From contig CAMZGS010000008.1 of NCBI GenBank assembly GCA_947306475.1, forward strand, positions 62,001 to 126,000: DNA of 64,000 nucleotides, read 5' to 3'. The position numbers and the translations under genes are program-made. Shown in pieces: positions 1 to 8,613 of the stretch (positions are counted from its first letter, which is position 1; every line of letters starts with the position of its first letter). The stretch comes from an uncultured Comamonas sp. Lineage in GTDB: Bacteria; Pseudomonadota; Gammaproteobacteria; Burkholderiales; Burkholderiaceae_C. Under the pieces are notes generated by a model that was not told where the DNA came from, did no database searches, and saw only the letters and a list, made by a program, of their open reading frames with translations.

Positions 1-223
1 GGCTATCGCCGGCGACGCCAAGCGTACCGACGAAGAGCGCGATGCCGCTCGTCTGGCCCTGCAGAAACTGCCCCGCAATGCCAACCCCACGCGTCAGCGT
101 GCACGTTGCGAAATCACGGGTCGTCCCCGTGGCACCTTCCGTCAATTCGGTCTGGGCCGCTCCAAGATCCGTGAACTGGCCTTCGCCGGCGACATTCCTG
201 GCGTGACCAAGGCCAGCTGGTAA
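1..223 (+). CDS. rpsN: 30S ribosomal protein S14 (3' part)
   Basis: The window opens inside this gene; the reading frame starts at base 2 and runs 73 codons to TAA at 221-223. The visible part contains CEITGRPRG and the ending [11 protein letters not shown], typical of the long (about 101 aa) zinc-independent S14 of proteobacteria; the CxxC pairs of the short zinc form are absent. S14 binds 16S rRNA in the head of the small subunit. It sits directly before rpsH, as in the canonical spc operon. The start and first roughly 28 residues lie outside the window. Confidence 0.97.
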   Translation, partial: AIAGDAKRTDEERDAARLALQKLPRNANPTRQRARCEITGRPRGTFRQFGLGRSKIRELAFAGDIPGVTKASW

Positions 224-241
224 GCAAGTAGGAGAAATAAG

Positions 242-637
242 ATGAGCATGAGTGATCCTATCGCCGACTTGCTGACCCGTATCCGCAACGCCCAACTGGT
301 GTCCAAGGCCACCGTGTCGGCTCCTTCCTCCAAGGTGAAGGTTGCCATCGCACAGGTGCTGAAGGATGAGGGTTACATCGAAGGTTTTGAAGTCAAGACC
401 GCCGATGGCAAGTCTGAACTGGTTATCAACCTGAAGTACTACGCAGGTCGTCCTGTGATTGAGCGCATCGAGCGCGTCAGCCGTCCCGGCCTGCGCGTGT
501 ACAAGGGCCGTCACGCAATTCCCCAGGTCATGAACGGCCTTGGCGTGGCCATCGTCACCACTCCCAAGGGCGTGATGACCGACCGCAAGGCGCGTGCTGC
601 TGGTGTCGGCGGCGAAGTGCTGTGCTATGTGGCCTAA
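242..637 (+). CDS. rpsH: 30S ribosomal protein S8
   Basis: The 131 aa product begins [18 protein letters not shown] and ends GGEVLCYVA, the conserved S8 ends, at the usual family length. S8 binds helix 21 of 16S rRNA and is needed early in assembly of the 30S platform; in E. coli it is also the translational repressor of the spc operon. An AGGAG ribosome binding site at 230-234 lies 7 nt before the ATG at 242, which supports this start over the in-frame ATG at 248. It is the second gene seen in the spc operon, between rpsN and rplF. Confidence 0.98.
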   Translation: MSMSDPIADLLTRIRNAQLVSKATVSAPSSKVKVAIAQVLKDEGYIEGFEVKTADGKSELVINLKYYAGRPVIERIERVSRPGLRVYKGRHAIPQVMNGLGVAIVTTPKGVMTDRKARAAGVGGEVLCYVA

Positions 638-662
638 CGGGCATTGAAGGAGAAATACTGAA

Positions 663-1196
663 ATGTCTCGCGTAGCAAAAGCAAATATCGCCATTCCCGC
701 TGGTGTGGAAGTGGCTCTGAAGGCCGACGCCATCCAGGTCAAGGGCAAGGGTGGTGATCTGTCCCTGGCTCTGAGCCCGCTGGTGACCGTGGCCAACAAC
801 GATGGCAAGCTGTCCTTCACCCCCGTTGACGACTCCCGTGACGCCAACGCTCTGGCCGGTACCTTCCGCCAGCTGGTGAACAACATGGTCAAGGGTGTGA
901 CCGAAGGCTTTGAGAAGAAGCTGACCCTGATCGGTGTGGGCTTCAAGGCAGCAGCCTCGGGCAACAAGTTGAATCTGAACGTGGGCTTCTCGCACCCGGT
1001 CGATTTCGTGATGCCTGCCGGTATCACCGTGGCTTGCCCTACCCCCACGGAAATCGTGATCAAGGGTGCTGATCGCCAGGCCGTTGGTCAATTGGCCGCT
1101 GAGATCCGTGCCGTTCGTCCCCCGGAGCCCTACAAGGGCAAGGGCATCCGTTATTCGGATGAGAAGGTCGTGATCAAAGAGACCAAGAAGAAGTAA
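663..1196 (+). CDS. rplF: 50S ribosomal protein L6
   Basis: The 177 aa protein begins [17 protein letters not shown] and ends with the conserved C-terminal RNA-binding signature [12 protein letters not shown] followed by a lysine-rich tail. That is the normal bacterial L6 length and layout of two similar alpha/beta domains. L6 binds 23S rRNA near the GTPase-associated centre and the sarcin-ricin loop. An AGGAGAAA site precedes the ATG. The gene is 25 nt after rpsH and 8 to 11 nt before rplR, in one spc-operon transcript. Confidence 0.98.
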   Translation: MSRVAKANIAIPAGVEVALKADAIQVKGKGGDLSLALSPLVTVANNDGKLSFTPVDDSRDANALAGTFRQLVNNMVKGVTEGFEKKLTLIGVGFKAAASGNKLNLNVGFSHPVDFVMPAGITVACPTPTEIVIKGADRQAVGQLAAEIRAVRPPEPYKGKGIRYSDEKVVIKETKKK

Positions 1197-1207
1197 GGAG
1201 CTGCATG

Positions 1208-1573
1208 ATGTTGAACAAGAAAGAACAGCGTCTGCGCCGTGCCCGCCAAACCCGTATCCGTATTGCCCAACAGGGCGTAGCGCGTTTGAGCGTCAACCGC
1301 ACCAACCTGCACATCTATGCCAGCGTGTTTTCCGAAGACGGCACCAAGGTGCTGGCATCGGCATCCACCGCCGAGGCCGAGGTGCGTGCCCAGCTGGGCG
1401 CTGCAGGCAAGGGCGGCAACGTGGCAGCTGCCACGCTGATTGGCAAGCGTATTGCCGAGAAGGCCAAGGCTGCTGGTATTGAAAAGGTGGCTTTTGACCG
1501 TGCCGGTTTCGCATACCATGGCCGTGTCAAGGCTCTGGCTGAAGCCGCTCGCGAAGCGGGTCTGCAGTTCTAA
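1208..1573 (+). CDS. rplR: 50S ribosomal protein L18
   Basis: The 121 aa protein starts [18 protein letters not shown] and ends [20 protein letters not shown] plus a short tail, the typical L18 ends. L18 binds 5S rRNA with L5 and L25 and helps dock it in the central protuberance. Two adjacent ATGs exist, at 1205 and 1208. The AAGGAG site at 1195-1200 is 4 nt from the first and 7 nt from the second, so I chose the second; the alternative adds one Met. It lies between rplF and rpsE in the spc operon. Confidence 0.96.
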   Translation: MLNKKEQRLRRARQTRIRIAQQGVARLSVNRTNLHIYASVFSEDGTKVLASASTAEAEVRAQLGAAGKGGNVAAATLIGKRIAEKAKAAGIEKVAFDRAGFAYHGRVKALAEAAREAGLQF

Positions 1574-1588
1574 GCGGAGCGGATAGAA

Positions 1589-2107
1589 ATGGCAAAATTT
1601 TCTCCCAAAGTGCAAGACGAAGGTCGTGACGACGGTCTGCGCGAAAAAATGATCGCGGTCAACCGCGTCACCAAGGTTGTGAAGGGTGGCCGTATTCTCG
1701 GCTTCGCTGCGCTGACCGTGGTTGGCGACGGTGACGGCCGTGTTGGCATGGGCAAGGGCAAGTCCAAGGAAGTGCCGGTTGCCGTGCAAAAGGGCATGGA
1801 GGAGTCCCGTCGCAACATGGTGAAGGTGTCCCTGAAGGATGGCACCATCCACCACAGCGTGACTGGTCACCATGGTGCAGCCCGCGTGGAGCTGCACCCC
1901 GCTCCCAAGGGTACCGGCATCATCGCTGGCGGCCCGATGCGCGCTGTTTTCGAAGTGGTTGGTATCACCGACATCGTGGCCAAGAGCCATGGCACTTCGA
2001 ATCCCTACAACATGGTGCGTGCCACTTTTGACGCACTGAAGAACGGCAACACGCCGGCTGAAATTGCCGCCAAGCGCGGTAAGTCGGTCGAAGACCTGTT
2101 CGCTTGA
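1589..2107 (+). CDS. rpsE: 30S ribosomal protein S5
   Basis: This 172 aa protein contains the double-stranded RNA-binding S5 domain ([20 protein letters not shown], roughly residues 15-35, then [15 protein letters not shown]) and the conserved C-terminal part [17 protein letters not shown] with SSNPYN-like [13 protein letters not shown]5 lies at the mRNA entry channel and affects decoding accuracy. The length matches the family. It is 15 nt after rplR and followed 13 nt later by rpmD, the normal spc-operon order. Confidence 0.98.
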   Translation: MAKFSPKVQDEGRDDGLREKMIAVNRVTKVVKGGRILGFAALTVVGDGDGRVGMGKGKSKEVPVAVQKGMEESRRNMVKVSLKDGTIHHSVTGHHGAARVELHPAPKGTGIIAGGPMRAVFEVVGITDIVAKSHGTSNPYNMVRATFDALKNGNTPAEIAAKRGKSVEDLFA

Positions 2108-2120
2108 TTGGAGTGACGTG

Positions 2121-2303
2121 ATGTCTACACAACAAACCATCAAGGTTCAGCTGGTGCGTAGCCCCATCGGCACCAAGCAGTCGCATCGCGCGACGGTGCG
2201 CGGTCTGGGCCTGCGCAAGCTCAATAGCGTCAGCGAACTGAAGGACACCCCTGAAGTGCGTGGCATGATCAACAAAATCGCCTACTTGGTGAAGGTTCTG
2301 TAA
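2121..2303 (+). CDS. rpmD: 50S ribosomal protein L30
   Basis: The 60 aa protein ([17 protein letters not shown] to [12 protein letters not shown]) is a full-length bacterial L30 with the single ferredoxin-like fold seen in this family ([20 protein letters not shown]). L30 binds 23S rRNA on the solvent side of the large subunit. A longer in-frame reading upstream overlaps rpsE; the ATG at 2121, preceded by GGAG at about 2110-2113, gives the family-typical N-terminus. It stands between rpsE and rplO in the spc operon. Confidence 0.97.
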   Translation: MSTQQTIKVQLVRSPIGTKQSHRATVRGLGLRKLNSVSELKDTPEVRGMINKIAYLVKVL

Positions 2304-2313
2304 AGGATTGATG

Positions 2314-2745
2314 ATGGAACTCAATAGCATCAAGCCCGCAGCAGGTGCCAAGCACGCCAAGCGCCGTGTTGGCCGTGGTATCGGCTCTGGCCTGGGCAAG
2401 ACCGCTGGCCGCGGCCACAAGGGTCAGAAGTCGCGTTCGGGTGGTTTCCACAAGGTTGGCTTCGAGGGCGGTCAGATGCCCCTGCAGCGTCGCCTGCCCA
2501 AGCGTGGCTTCAAGTCGATGTCGCTCAAGTACAACGCGGAAGTGACCCTGCAGGCGCTGGATCGTCTGGGTCTGCCCGAGGTCGACGTGGCAGCCTTGAA
2601 GCAGGCCAACCTGGTGCCCGCTTCGGCACAGGTGGTCAAGGTCATCCTGCGTGGCGCAATTACCAAGGCAGTGAAGCTGTCCGGCATCGGTGCAACCGCT
2701 GGTGCCAAGGCTGCTATCGAAGCCGCAGGCGGTTCTGTCGCCTGA
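2314..2745 (+). CDS. rplO: 50S ribosomal protein L15
   Basis: This 143 aa protein begins [18 protein letters not shown], followed by the basic, glycine-rich rRNA-threading segment ([20 protein letters not shown], about residues 21-40) and the C-terminal L15e/L18e-type globular domain. It is a late-assembling large-subunit protein. TTG 2308, ATG 2311 and ATG 2314 are in frame; AAGGA at 2303-2307 sits 6 nt before 2314, and MELN is the family start, so 2314 is preferred. It is the last ribosomal gene before secY. Confidence 0.96.
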   Translation: MELNSIKPAAGAKHAKRRVGRGIGSGLGKTAGRGHKGQKSRSGGFHKVGFEGGQMPLQRRLPKRGFKSMSLKYNAEVTLQALDRLGLPEVDVAALKQANLVPASAQVVKVILRGAITKAVKLSGIGATAGAKAAIEAAGGSVA

Positions 2746-2764
2746 TTAACTGAAAGAGACATCC

Positions 2765-4075
2765 GTGGCTACTAGCGCAGCTCAAATGGCAAAAACCGGA
2801 AAATTCGGCGATCTGCAACGTCGTTTGGTTTTTCTGCTGCTTGCGCTGGTCGTATACCGCATCGGGGCACACATCCCGGTGCCGGGCATCGATCCGGTGC
2901 AGCTTCAGCAGCTGTTCAATGGCCAGCAGGGCATACTCAATCTGTTCAACATGTTCTCGGGTGGGGCGCTGGAGCGCTTCACCGTGTTTGCACTGGGGAT
3001 CATGCCGTACATCTCGGCATCGATCATCATGCAGCTGATGACCTACGTCGTCCCGACATTTGAGCAACTGAAGAAGGAAGGTGAAGCGGGGCGTCGCAAG
3101 ATTACCCAGTACACCCGCTATGGCACGCTGGGCCTGGCGATCTTTCAGTCCTTGGGTATTGCTGTTGCACTGGAAAGCCAGGCAGGTCTGGTGCTCAGTC
3201 CGGGTTTCGGCTTCCGCATGACTGCGGTGGTCAGCCTGACGGCTGGCACGATGTTCCTCATGTGGTTGGGCGAGCAAATCACCGAGCGTGGTTTGGGTAA
3301 CGGCATCTCCATTCTGATCTTTGCGGGTATTGCTGCTGGCTTGCCCAGCTCGATCGGTGGTTTGCTGGAGCTGGTGCGTACCGGTGCGATGAGCATCCTG
3401 GTTGCCATCATCATCGTTGCTGTTGTGGCAGTCGTGACGTACTTCGTCGTGTTTGTCGAGCGCGGTCAACGCAAGATTCTGGTCAATTACGCACGTCGCC
3501 AGGTTGGCAACAAGGTGTATGGTGGTCAGTCCTCGCACTTGCCGCTGAAGCTCAATATGGCGGGCGTCATTCCCCCCATCTTCGCTTCCTCGATCATCTT
3601 GCTGCCGGCAACCGTGGTGAACTGGTTCAGCGAGGGTGAGTCCATGCGTTGGCTGAAGGACATTGCGGGTACCCTAACGCCCGGTCAGCCGATTTATGTC
3701 ATCCTCTACGCCAGCGCCATCATTTTCTTCTGCTTCTTCTATACCGCATTGGTGTTCAACAGCCGTGAGACGGCTGACAACCTGAAGAAGAGTGGTGCGT
3801 TCATTCCCGGGATCCGTCCTGGTGAGCAGACGGCGCGCTACATTGACAAGATCTTGGTGCGCTTGACGCTGGCCGGTGCCATCTACATCACGTTTGTGTG
3901 TCTGTTGCCCGAGTTCCTGATCCTGAAGTACAACGTCCCGTTCTACTTCGGTGGTACGTCGCTGCTGATCATTGTGGTGGTGACGATGGACTTCATGGCA
4001 CAGGTGCAGAACTACATGATGAGCCAGCAGTACGAGTCTCTGCTTAAGAAGGCCAACTTCAAGACGGCCCTCTGA
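2765..4075 (+). CDS. secY: Preprotein translocase channel subunit SecY
   Basis: The 436 aa protein has about ten hydrophobic segments and recognisable SecY landmarks: [12 protein letters not shown] near the N-terminus, [26 protein letters not shown] for the plug/TM2 region, GERGLGNG-like [14 protein letters not shown], and the cytosolic loop motif [20 protein letters not shown] split over TM8-9. SecY with SecE and SecG forms the inner-membrane channel used by SecA, whose gene is at 49863. The start is GTG at 2765, 19 nt after rplO. Length matches the family. No infA follows, which is discussed separately. Confidence 0.98.
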   Translation: MATSAAQMAKTGKFGDLQRRLVFLLLALVVYRIGAHIPVPGIDPVQLQQLFNGQQGILNLFNMFSGGALERFTVFALGIMPYISASIIMQLMTYVVPTFEQLKKEGEAGRRKITQYTRYGTLGLAIFQSLGIAVALESQAGLVLSPGFGFRMTAVVSLTAGTMFLMWLGEQITERGLGNGISILIFAGIAAGLPSSIGGLLELVRTGAMSILVAIIIVAVVAVVTYFVVFVERGQRKILVNYARRQVGNKVYGGQSSHLPLKLNMAGVIPPIFASSIILLPATVVNWFSEGESMRWLKDIAGTLTPGQPIYVILYASAIIFFCFFYTALVFNSRETADNLKKSGAFIPGIRPGEQTARYIDKILVRLTLAGAIYITFVCLLPEFLILKYNVPFYFGGTSLLIIVVVTMDFMAQVQNYMMSQQYESLLKKANFKTAL

Positions 4076-4178
4076 GGTGCATTGAACAGTTAGAAATGAG
4101 AGCTGAGCACGGCTTCGCGGTTACAGGCAGTATCCAGGCCGAAGCGCAGTGCCCGATGTAGAGTTTTAGGAGAAAGAA

Positions 4179-4292
4179 ATGAGAGTTTCGGCTTCGGTCA
4201 AGAAAATCTGCCGTAACTGCAAGATCATCCGTCGCCACGGTGTGGTGCGTGTGATTTGCACGGATCAGCGCCATAAGCAGCGCCAAGGTTGA
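4179..4292 (+). CDS. rpmJ: 50S ribosomal protein L36
   Basis: This 37-codon gene encodes [17 protein letters not shown] and ends [14 protein letters not shown]. The cysteines at 11, 14 and 27 with the histidine at 32 form the zinc site of the C+ form of L36. TTTTAGGAGAAAG just upstream supplies a strong ribosome binding site. It lies between secY and rpsM, as in many proteobacteria. L36 binds 23S rRNA and stabilises the large subunit near the peptidyl-transferase region. The short size and CxxC...CxxxxH pattern make the identification secure. Confidence 0.96.
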   Translation: MRVSASVKKICRNCKIIRRHGVVRVICTDQRHKQRQG

Positions 4293-4311
4293 GAAGGTTT
4301 AGAGGACTAAC

Positions 4312-4677
4312 ATGGCACGTATCGCTGGCATTAACATCCCGCCGCACAAGCACGCTGAAATCGGCCTGACCGCCATCTACGGCATCGGTCGCTCGACGGC
4401 GCGCAAAATCTGCGAATCCTGCGGCATCGAGTACTCCAAGAAGATCAAGGATCTGACGGATGCCGAGCTGGAGAAGATTCGCGACCTGATCAACGGCATG
4501 ACTGTCGAAGGTGATCTGCGTCGTGAAACGACGATGAACATCAAGCGTCTGATGGACATCGGCTGCTACCGTGGCTTCCGCCATCGTCGTGGGCTGCCCC
4601 TGCGTGGTCAGCGCACCCGCACGAATGCTCGCACCCGTAAGGGTCCGCGCAAAGGCGCCGTCACCCTGAAGAAATAA
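4312..4677 (+). CDS. rpsM: 30S ribosomal protein S13
   Basis: The 121 aa protein starts [20 protein letters not shown] and has the helix-two-turn-helix region ([16 protein letters not shown]) and the conserved basic tail [19 protein letters not shown] followed by RKGPRKG. S13 sits in the 30S head and makes intersubunit bridges to L5 and 23S rRNA. It starts the alpha operon proper, 19 nt after rpmJ and preceded by AGAGGA. Its length and ends match the family exactly. Confidence 0.98.
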   Translation: MARIAGINIPPHKHAEIGLTAIYGIGRSTARKICESCGIEYSKKIKDLTDAELEKIRDLINGMTVEGDLRRETTMNIKRLMDIGCYRGFRHRRGLPLRGQRTRTNARTRKGPRKGAVTLKK

Positions 4678-4698
4678 GAGCTTGAGAGTTAACTGACT

Positions 4699-5100
4699 AT
4701 GGCTAAATCTCCGAATAACGCAGCTGCTCGCGTTCGCAAGAAGGTTCGCAAGAACATTGCTGACGGCATTGCACACGTGCACGCTTCGTTCAACAACACG
4801 ATCATCACCATCACCGATCGCCAGGGCAATGCTCTGTCCTGGGCTTCTTCGGGTGGTCAAGGCTTCAAGGGCTCGCGCAAGTCCACGCCGTTTGCTGCTC
4901 AGGTGGCATCGGAAGTGGCTGGTCGTGCAGCCATGGAGCAAGGTATCAAGAACCTGGAAGTGGAAATCAAGGGTCCCGGCCCCGGCCGTGAATCCTCGGT
5001 GCGCGCTCTGGGTGCCTTGGGTATCCGTATCACTTCGATTTCCGACGTGACTCCGGTACCGCACAACGGCTGCCGCCCTCAAAAGCGTCGTCGTATCTAA
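4699..5100 (+). CDS. rpsK: 30S ribosomal protein S11
   Basis: This 133 aa protein begins [20 protein letters not shown] and contains [34 protein letters not shown] and the C-terminal signature [19 protein letters not shown]. These are the conserved S11 blocks. S11 forms part of the platform lining the mRNA Shine-Dalgarno cleft. It follows rpsM by 21 nt in the alpha operon. A 95-nt structured gap separates it from rpsD, longer than the other gaps here. Confidence 0.98.
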   Translation: MAKSPNNAAARVRKKVRKNIADGIAHVHASFNNTIITITDRQGNALSWASSGGQGFKGSRKSTPFAAQVASEVAGRAAMEQGIKNLEVEIKGPGPGRESSVRALGALGIRITSISDVTPVPHNGCRPQKRRRI

Positions 5101-5118
5101 TTTCTTGTTAAGCCCACC

Positions 5119-5165
5119 GCCGCCCAGTTGCTTTGCGACTTGGGCGGCTCCCGCGTTTCAAACGC
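5119..5165 (+). promoter_or_regulatory. Two stable hairpins in the rpsK-rpsD gap
   Basis: A long hairpin (5119-5148) pairs GCCGCCC with GGGCGGC and, after a bulged T, AGTTGC with GCGACT around a TTT loop. A second one (5153-5165) pairs GCGTT with AACGC. No T-run follows, so these look like an mRNA leader or processing structure rather than a terminator. S4 is the alpha-operon repressor in E. coli, so a leader directly before rpsD could be an autoregulatory target; that is inference. Confidence 0.5.
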
Positions 5166-5195
5166 AGACGCGGTAGTTAGATAAAGGAACACAAA

Positions 5196-5819
5196 GTGGC
5201 ACGTTACATCGGCCCTAAGGCCAAACTCTCCCGCCGTGAAGGCACCGACCTGTTTCTGAAGAGCGCACGCCGCTCGATCGCCGACAAGGCCAAGTTCGAC
5301 TCCAAGCCTGGTCAGCATGGCCGCACTTCCGGTCAGCGTACTTCCGACTACGGTCTGCAACTGCGCGAAAAGCAGAAGGTCAAGCGCATGTACGGCCTGC
5401 TGGAAAAGCAGTTCCGTCGTTACTTTGAAGAAGCGGATCGCCGTCGTGGCAACACCGGTGCAAACCTGCTGGGTCTGCTGGAAAGCCGTCTGGACAACGT
5501 GGTGTACCGCATGGGCTTTGGCTCTACGCGTGCTGAGGCTCGTCAGCTGGTATCCCACAAGGCCATCACTGTGAATGGCCAGTCCGTGAACATCCCTTCC
5601 TACCTGGTCAAGGCTGGCGACGTGGTCGCCGTGCGTGAAAAGTCCAAGAAGCAGGCCCGCATCGTCGAAGCTCTGGAGCTGGCTGCTCAAGTGGGTTTCC
5701 CTGCCTGGGTTGAAGTGAGCAAGGACAAGGTAGAAGGCGTCTTCAAGCAAGTGCCTGATCGCGATCAGTTCGGTGCGGACATCAACGAATCCCTGATCGT
5801 TGAGTTGTACTCGCGCTAA
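5196..5819 (+). CDS. rpsD: 30S ribosomal protein S4
   Basis: The 207 aa protein begins [20 protein letters not shown], has [20 protein letters not shown] and an S4 RNA-binding fold ([20 protein letters not shown], about residues 96-115), and ends [13 protein letters not shown]4 nucleates assembly of the 30S body and in E. coli represses the alpha operon. The start is GTG at 5196 with AAGGA 8 nt upstream. Length is normal for the family. It is flanked on both sides by hairpin-forming gaps, unlike the tight spacing elsewhere in the cluster. Confidence 0.98.
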   Translation: MARYIGPKAKLSRREGTDLFLKSARRSIADKAKFDSKPGQHGRTSGQRTSDYGLQLREKQKVKRMYGLLEKQFRRYFEEADRRRGNTGANLLGLLESRLDNVVYRMGFGSTRAEARQLVSHKAITVNGQSVNIPSYLVKAGDVVAVREKSKKQARIVEALELAAQVGFPAWVEVSKDKVEGVFKQVPDRDQFGADINESLIVELYSR

Positions 5820-5856
5820 TTGCCGCTTTGCGGTTTAAAAAATCAACCATCCCGTT

Positions 5857-5884
5857 CCTGCACCGCGAGGCATCGCGGTGCGGG
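5857..5884 (+). promoter_or_regulatory. Strong hairpin in the rpsD-rpoA gap
   Basis: CCTGCACCGCG (5857-5867) pairs with CGCGGTGCGGG (5874-5884) around a 6-nt loop, an 11 bp stem with one G-T pair. A smaller CCGC/GCGG hairpin with a T-rich tail lies at about 5823-5836. There is no U-tract after the large stem. It may act in mRNA stability, processing or partial attenuation that separates S4 from RpoA output. Confidence 0.5.
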
Positions 5885-5939
5885 TGCTTCACCAGCCTTA
5901 CCGGTGTAACGAGCCGGGGGTATTGAGAGGAAGTTTTGC

Positions 5940-6938
5940 ATGCAAACAAATCTGCTGAAGCCCAAGACCATTCAAGTCGAGCAATTGGGCGCCAACCGTG
6001 CCAAGGTCACGATGGAGCCGTTTGAGCGTGGTTATGGCCATACCTTGGGCAATGCACTGCGCCGCGTGTTGCTGTCGTCTATGGTTGGTTATGCAGCGAC
6101 AGAGGTGACGATTGCTGGTGTGCTGCACGAGTACTCGTCGATTGATGGCGTGCAAGAAGATGTCGTGAACATCCTCCTGAACCTCAAGGGCGTGGTGTTC
6201 AAGCTGCACAACCGCGACGAAGTGACCCTGAGCCTGCGCAAGGACACCGAGGGTGTGGTCACGGCGCGCGATATTCAGACTCCCCACGATGTGGAGATCA
6301 TCAACCCCGATCACGTCATTGCCACGCTGTCGCAAGGCGGCAAGCTGGACATGCAGATCAAGGTGGAAACGGGCCGCGGTTACGTGCCCGGGAATGTGCG
6401 TCGCTTTGGTGATGAGCCGACCAAGTCGATCGGTCGCATCGTGCTCGATGCCTCGTTCTCGCCCGTGCGTCGCGTGAGCTACACCGTGGAGAGCGCTCGT
6501 GTGGAGCAGCGCACCGACCTGGACAAGCTGGTCCTGGAGATCGAGACCAATGGTGCAATTCAGGCAGAGGATGCTGTGCGCGCCTCGGCCAAGATTCTGG
6601 TGGAGCAGCTGGCAGTGTTTGCGCAGCTGGATGGCGACTTTGCCGACGGCGGCATCCTGCAATCCGGCAGCAGCCGAGCCAGCGCCCAGACGTTCGACCC
6701 GATCCTGCTGCGTCCCGTGGACGAGCTGGAGCTCACCGTTCGCTCTGCAAACTGCCTGAAGGCAGAGAACATCTACTACATCGGTGACCTCATCCAGCGC
6801 ACCGAGAACGAGCTGCTCAAGACCCCCAATCTGGGTCGCAAGTCGCTCAACGAGATCAAGGAAGTGCTGGCTTCTCGTGGCCTGACTTTGGGCATGAAGC
6901 TCGAGAACTGGCCGCCAGCTGGTCTGGAAAAGCGTTGA
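5940..6938 (+). CDS. rpoA: DNA-directed RNA polymerase alpha subunit
   Basis: The 332 aa protein has an N-terminal assembly domain ([20 protein letters not shown] near residues 27-46, then the [13 protein letters not shown] block), a linker near residue 235, and a C-terminal helix-hairpin-helix domain ([20 protein letters not shown] and [19 protein letters not shown]). The C-terminal domain contacts UP elements and activators such as FNR-family proteins, one of which probably acts on nirS in this window. AGAGGAAG precedes the ATG at 5940. It is the penultimate alpha-operon gene, before rplQ. Confidence 0.98.
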   Translation: MQTNLLKPKTIQVEQLGANRAKVTMEPFERGYGHTLGNALRRVLLSSMVGYAATEVTIAGVLHEYSSIDGVQEDVVNILLNLKGVVFKLHNRDEVTLSLRKDTEGVVTARDIQTPHDVEIINPDHVIATLSQGGKLDMQIKVETGRGYVPGNVRRFGDEPTKSIGRIVLDASFSPVRRVSYTVESARVEQRTDLDKLVLEIETNGAIQAEDAVRASAKILVEQLAVFAQLDGDFADGGILQSGSSRASAQTFDPILLRPVDELELTVRSANCLKAENIYYIGDLIQRTENELLKTPNLGRKSLNEIKEVLASRGLTLGMKLENWPPAGLEKR

Positions 6939-6952
6939 TTCACAACGCGAGC

Positions 6953-7003
6953 TATAATCGCCGGCTCTTTGTCTGTCACTGCGGGTAAAGAGCCATAGTT
7001 TTT
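6953..7003 (+). promoter_or_regulatory. Possible promoter and hairpin leader before rplQ
   Basis: A perfect TATAAT lies at 6953-6958, 15 nt after the rpoA stop, although no good -35 box stands 16-18 nt upstream. Just downstream GGCTCTTT (6963-6970) pairs with AAAGAGCC (6987-6994), followed shortly by five Ts (6999-7003). The arrangement suggests an internal promoter with an attenuator-like leader, or a weak intercistronic terminator. The 132-nt rpoA-rplQ gap holds nothing else I recognise. Confidence 0.4.
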
Positions 7004-7070
7004 ATTCCAAAGTGCACCGGACGGTACCTGATACGGCCGCCCGAACGAACTATCTGAAAAGGAAAGCACC

Positions 7071-7457
7071 ATGCGACACGGCAACGGCCTGCGTAAACTG
7101 AACCGTACTTCTGCACACCGCAAGGCGATGCTGCAGAACATGATGAACTCGCTCATCGAGCATGAGGCCATCAAGACCACCCTGCCCAAGGCCAAGGAAC
7201 TGCGCCGCGTGATCGAGCCCCTGATCACCCTGGCCAAGGTGGATACTGTGGCCAACCGTCGTCTGGCATTTGACCGTCTGCGCAACCGCGACAGCGTGAC
7301 CAAGCTGTTCAACGTGCTGGGTCCCCGTAACGCTCAGCGCCCCGGAGGCTACACCCGTATCCTGAAGATGGGTTTCCGCGTGGGTGACAACGCTCCCATG
7401 GCTTACGTCGAGCTGGTGGAGCGTGCAGAGGAAGTCGCTGAACAAGCAGCCGAATAA
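7071..7457 (+). CDS. rplQ: 50S ribosomal protein L17
   Basis: The 128 aa protein starts [20 protein letters not shown] and contains the L17 core RNMMNSL-type block ([20 protein letters not shown]) and [21 protein letters not shown]17 lies near the polypeptide exit tunnel. AAAAGGAAAGC precedes the ATG. It is the last gene of the alpha operon, separated from rpoA by an unusually long leader-like gap and followed 22 nt later by an initiator tRNA. Length is as expected for a proteobacterial L17. Confidence 0.98.
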   Translation: MRHGNGLRKLNRTSAHRKAMLQNMMNSLIEHEAIKTTLPKAKELRRVIEPLITLAKVDTVANRRLAFDRLRNRDSVTKLFNVLGPRNAQRPGGYTRILKMGFRVGDNAPMAYVELVERAEEVAEQAAE

Positions 7458-7468
7458 TCTGCTATAAT
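7439..7468 (+). promoter_or_regulatory. Promoter of the initiator tRNA gene
   Basis: A perfect -10 box TATAAT stands at 7463-7468, 11 nt before the mature tRNA 5' end, with TGAACA (4 of 6 matches to TTGACA) at 7439-7444 and an 18-nt spacer. It overlaps the last codons of rplQ. This gives the tRNA its own promoter while still allowing read-through from the ribosomal operon. Confidence 0.6.
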
Positions 7469-7479
7469 TCGAGGATTAT

Positions 7480-7556
<77 letters not shown>

Positions 7557-7562
7557 ATTGGA

Positions 7563-7595
7563 AGGGCTTGTACCGAAGGGTACAAGCCCTTTTTT
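7563..7595 (+). terminator. Rho-independent terminator after rplQ/tRNA-fMet
   Basis: AGGGCTTGTACC (7563-7574) pairs perfectly with GGTACAAGCCCT (7579-7590) around a GAAG tetraloop and runs into TTTTTT (7590-7595). It ends both the alpha operon and the tRNA transcript. It also rules out the longest possible start of the next gene, which would begin before it. Confidence 0.93.
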
Positions 7596-7650
7596 CGTCC
7601 CTGTCTTCTCTCTGGCAGAGGCAGGGGCCGATGCGTGGTGTGGAGACAGT

Positions 7651-8565
7651 ATGAAAAAGCATTTGCTGCTGGCTGTGGTGGATCTGGGGTCCAACAGTTT
7701 TCGCCTGGAGAGCGGGTTTTTCGTCGGCAATGACTTCCACAGCACGGCCTACGTGAAACAGAACCTGCGTCTGGGCGCCTCCCTGGAGCCAGAGAGGGGG
7801 CTGAGCGCTGAAGCCATGCAGCAAGGCTGGGACTGTCTGCGGGACTTTGGTGTGCGCTTGCGCTCGCTCGGGGTGGATAGAGCCTGTGCCGTGGCAACAC
7901 AGACGCTGCGGGAAGCCAGCAATGGCCAGATCTTCATCGACCGAGGCAGTGAGCTGCTGGGGGTGCCGATACAACTCATTTCCGGCGAGCAGGAGGCCGA
8001 CTTCATTTACCGGGGGGTGGTGGCCCAGCTACCTGCAGGGTCGCAGCGGCGCCTGGTCATGGATCTGGGAGGGCGCTCGACCGAGCTGGCGCTGGGGCAG
8101 GGGCTGCAGGCCCATACCCTGGCCTCCTACCCGCTGGGGAGTGTGGTGTGGACGGCGCGTTTCTTTGCCGATGGTCGGTTGACAGCCCCGGCTTTCGAAC
8201 GGGCTTACCAGGCAGCATGTGCGGTGTTGCAGCCAGCGGCAGCACGTTTCATCCCGAACACGTGGGATTGCGCCTACGCCTCGGCGGGAACGGCCAGTGC
8301 CGTGCGGGACGTGCTGGAGGCGCACCACAGGCCGGCCGATGTCATCACGCGCCAGGATGTGCTGTGGCTGCAGGAGCAGCTGCTGCGCTGCGAGCACATC
8401 CACAACCTGGTGTTGCCGGGCTTGCGTGCCGACCGTGCCCCGGTGGTGGCGGGAGGCTTGAGCGTGCTGCTGGCGGTGTTCGATACTTTGGGGCTGGAGG
8501 CCATGCTCCCTGCGCAGGGGGCGTTGCGGCTGGGAGTGCTGCATGGCCTGCAGCAGCAGGCATAG
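7651..8565 (+). CDS. Short Ppx/GppA-family phosphatase
   Basis: The 304 aa protein has the actin-like ATPase core of exopolyphosphatase / pppGpp phosphatases: the first phosphate loop VVDLGSNSFRLE near residue 9, GEQEADFIYRG near 113, and a second loop VMDLGGRSTELALG near 136, where the usual DIGGGSTE has Arg in place of Gly. It stops after the two catalytic subdomains, so it lacks the C-terminal HD-like domains of roughly 500 aa Ppx and resembles the roughly 300 aa GppA/Ppx1 type. The ATG at 7651 has GGAG at 7642-7645; longer frames cross the terminator. Substrate (polyphosphate or pppGpp) cannot be told from sequence. Confidence 0.85.
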   Translation: MKKHLLLAVVDLGSNSFRLESGFFVGNDFHSTAYVKQNLRLGASLEPERGLSAEAMQQGWDCLRDFGVRLRSLGVDRACAVATQTLREASNGQIFIDRGSELLGVPIQLISGEQEADFIYRGVVAQLPAGSQRRLVMDLGGRSTELALGQGLQAHTLASYPLGSVVWTARFFADGRLTAPAFERAYQAACAVLQPAAARFIPNTWDCAYASAGTASAVRDVLEAHHRPADVITRQDVLWLQEQLLRCEHIHNLVLPGLRADRAPVVAGGLSVLLAVFDTLGLEAMLPAQGALRLGVLHGLQQQA

Positions 8566-8566
8566 G

Positions 8567-8597
8567 GCCGAAGGCGGGCCTTCTTCCTGCCCTCGGC
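8567..8597 (+). terminator. Hairpin between convergent genes
   Basis: GCCGAAGGCGGG (8567-8578) pairs with CCTGCCCTCGGC (8586-8597) with two mismatches or wobbles around a 7-nt loop, immediately after the phosphatase stop and before the convergent gene. It lacks a clear T-run, so it may be a weak or bidirectional terminator. Confidence 0.35.
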
Positions 8598-8613
8598 TGC
8601 CGATGGTGTCTGG

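Noticed and set aside
4096-4161. A 21-codon frame in the secY-rpmJ gap
   Set aside because: No similarity to IF-1 (about 72 aa), no good ribosome binding site; treated as chance.
7558-7650. A longer start for the Ppx/GppA gene
   Set aside because: The extension begins right after the tRNA CCA and crosses a perfect rho-independent terminator; ATG 7651 has GGAG and gives the family N-terminus.
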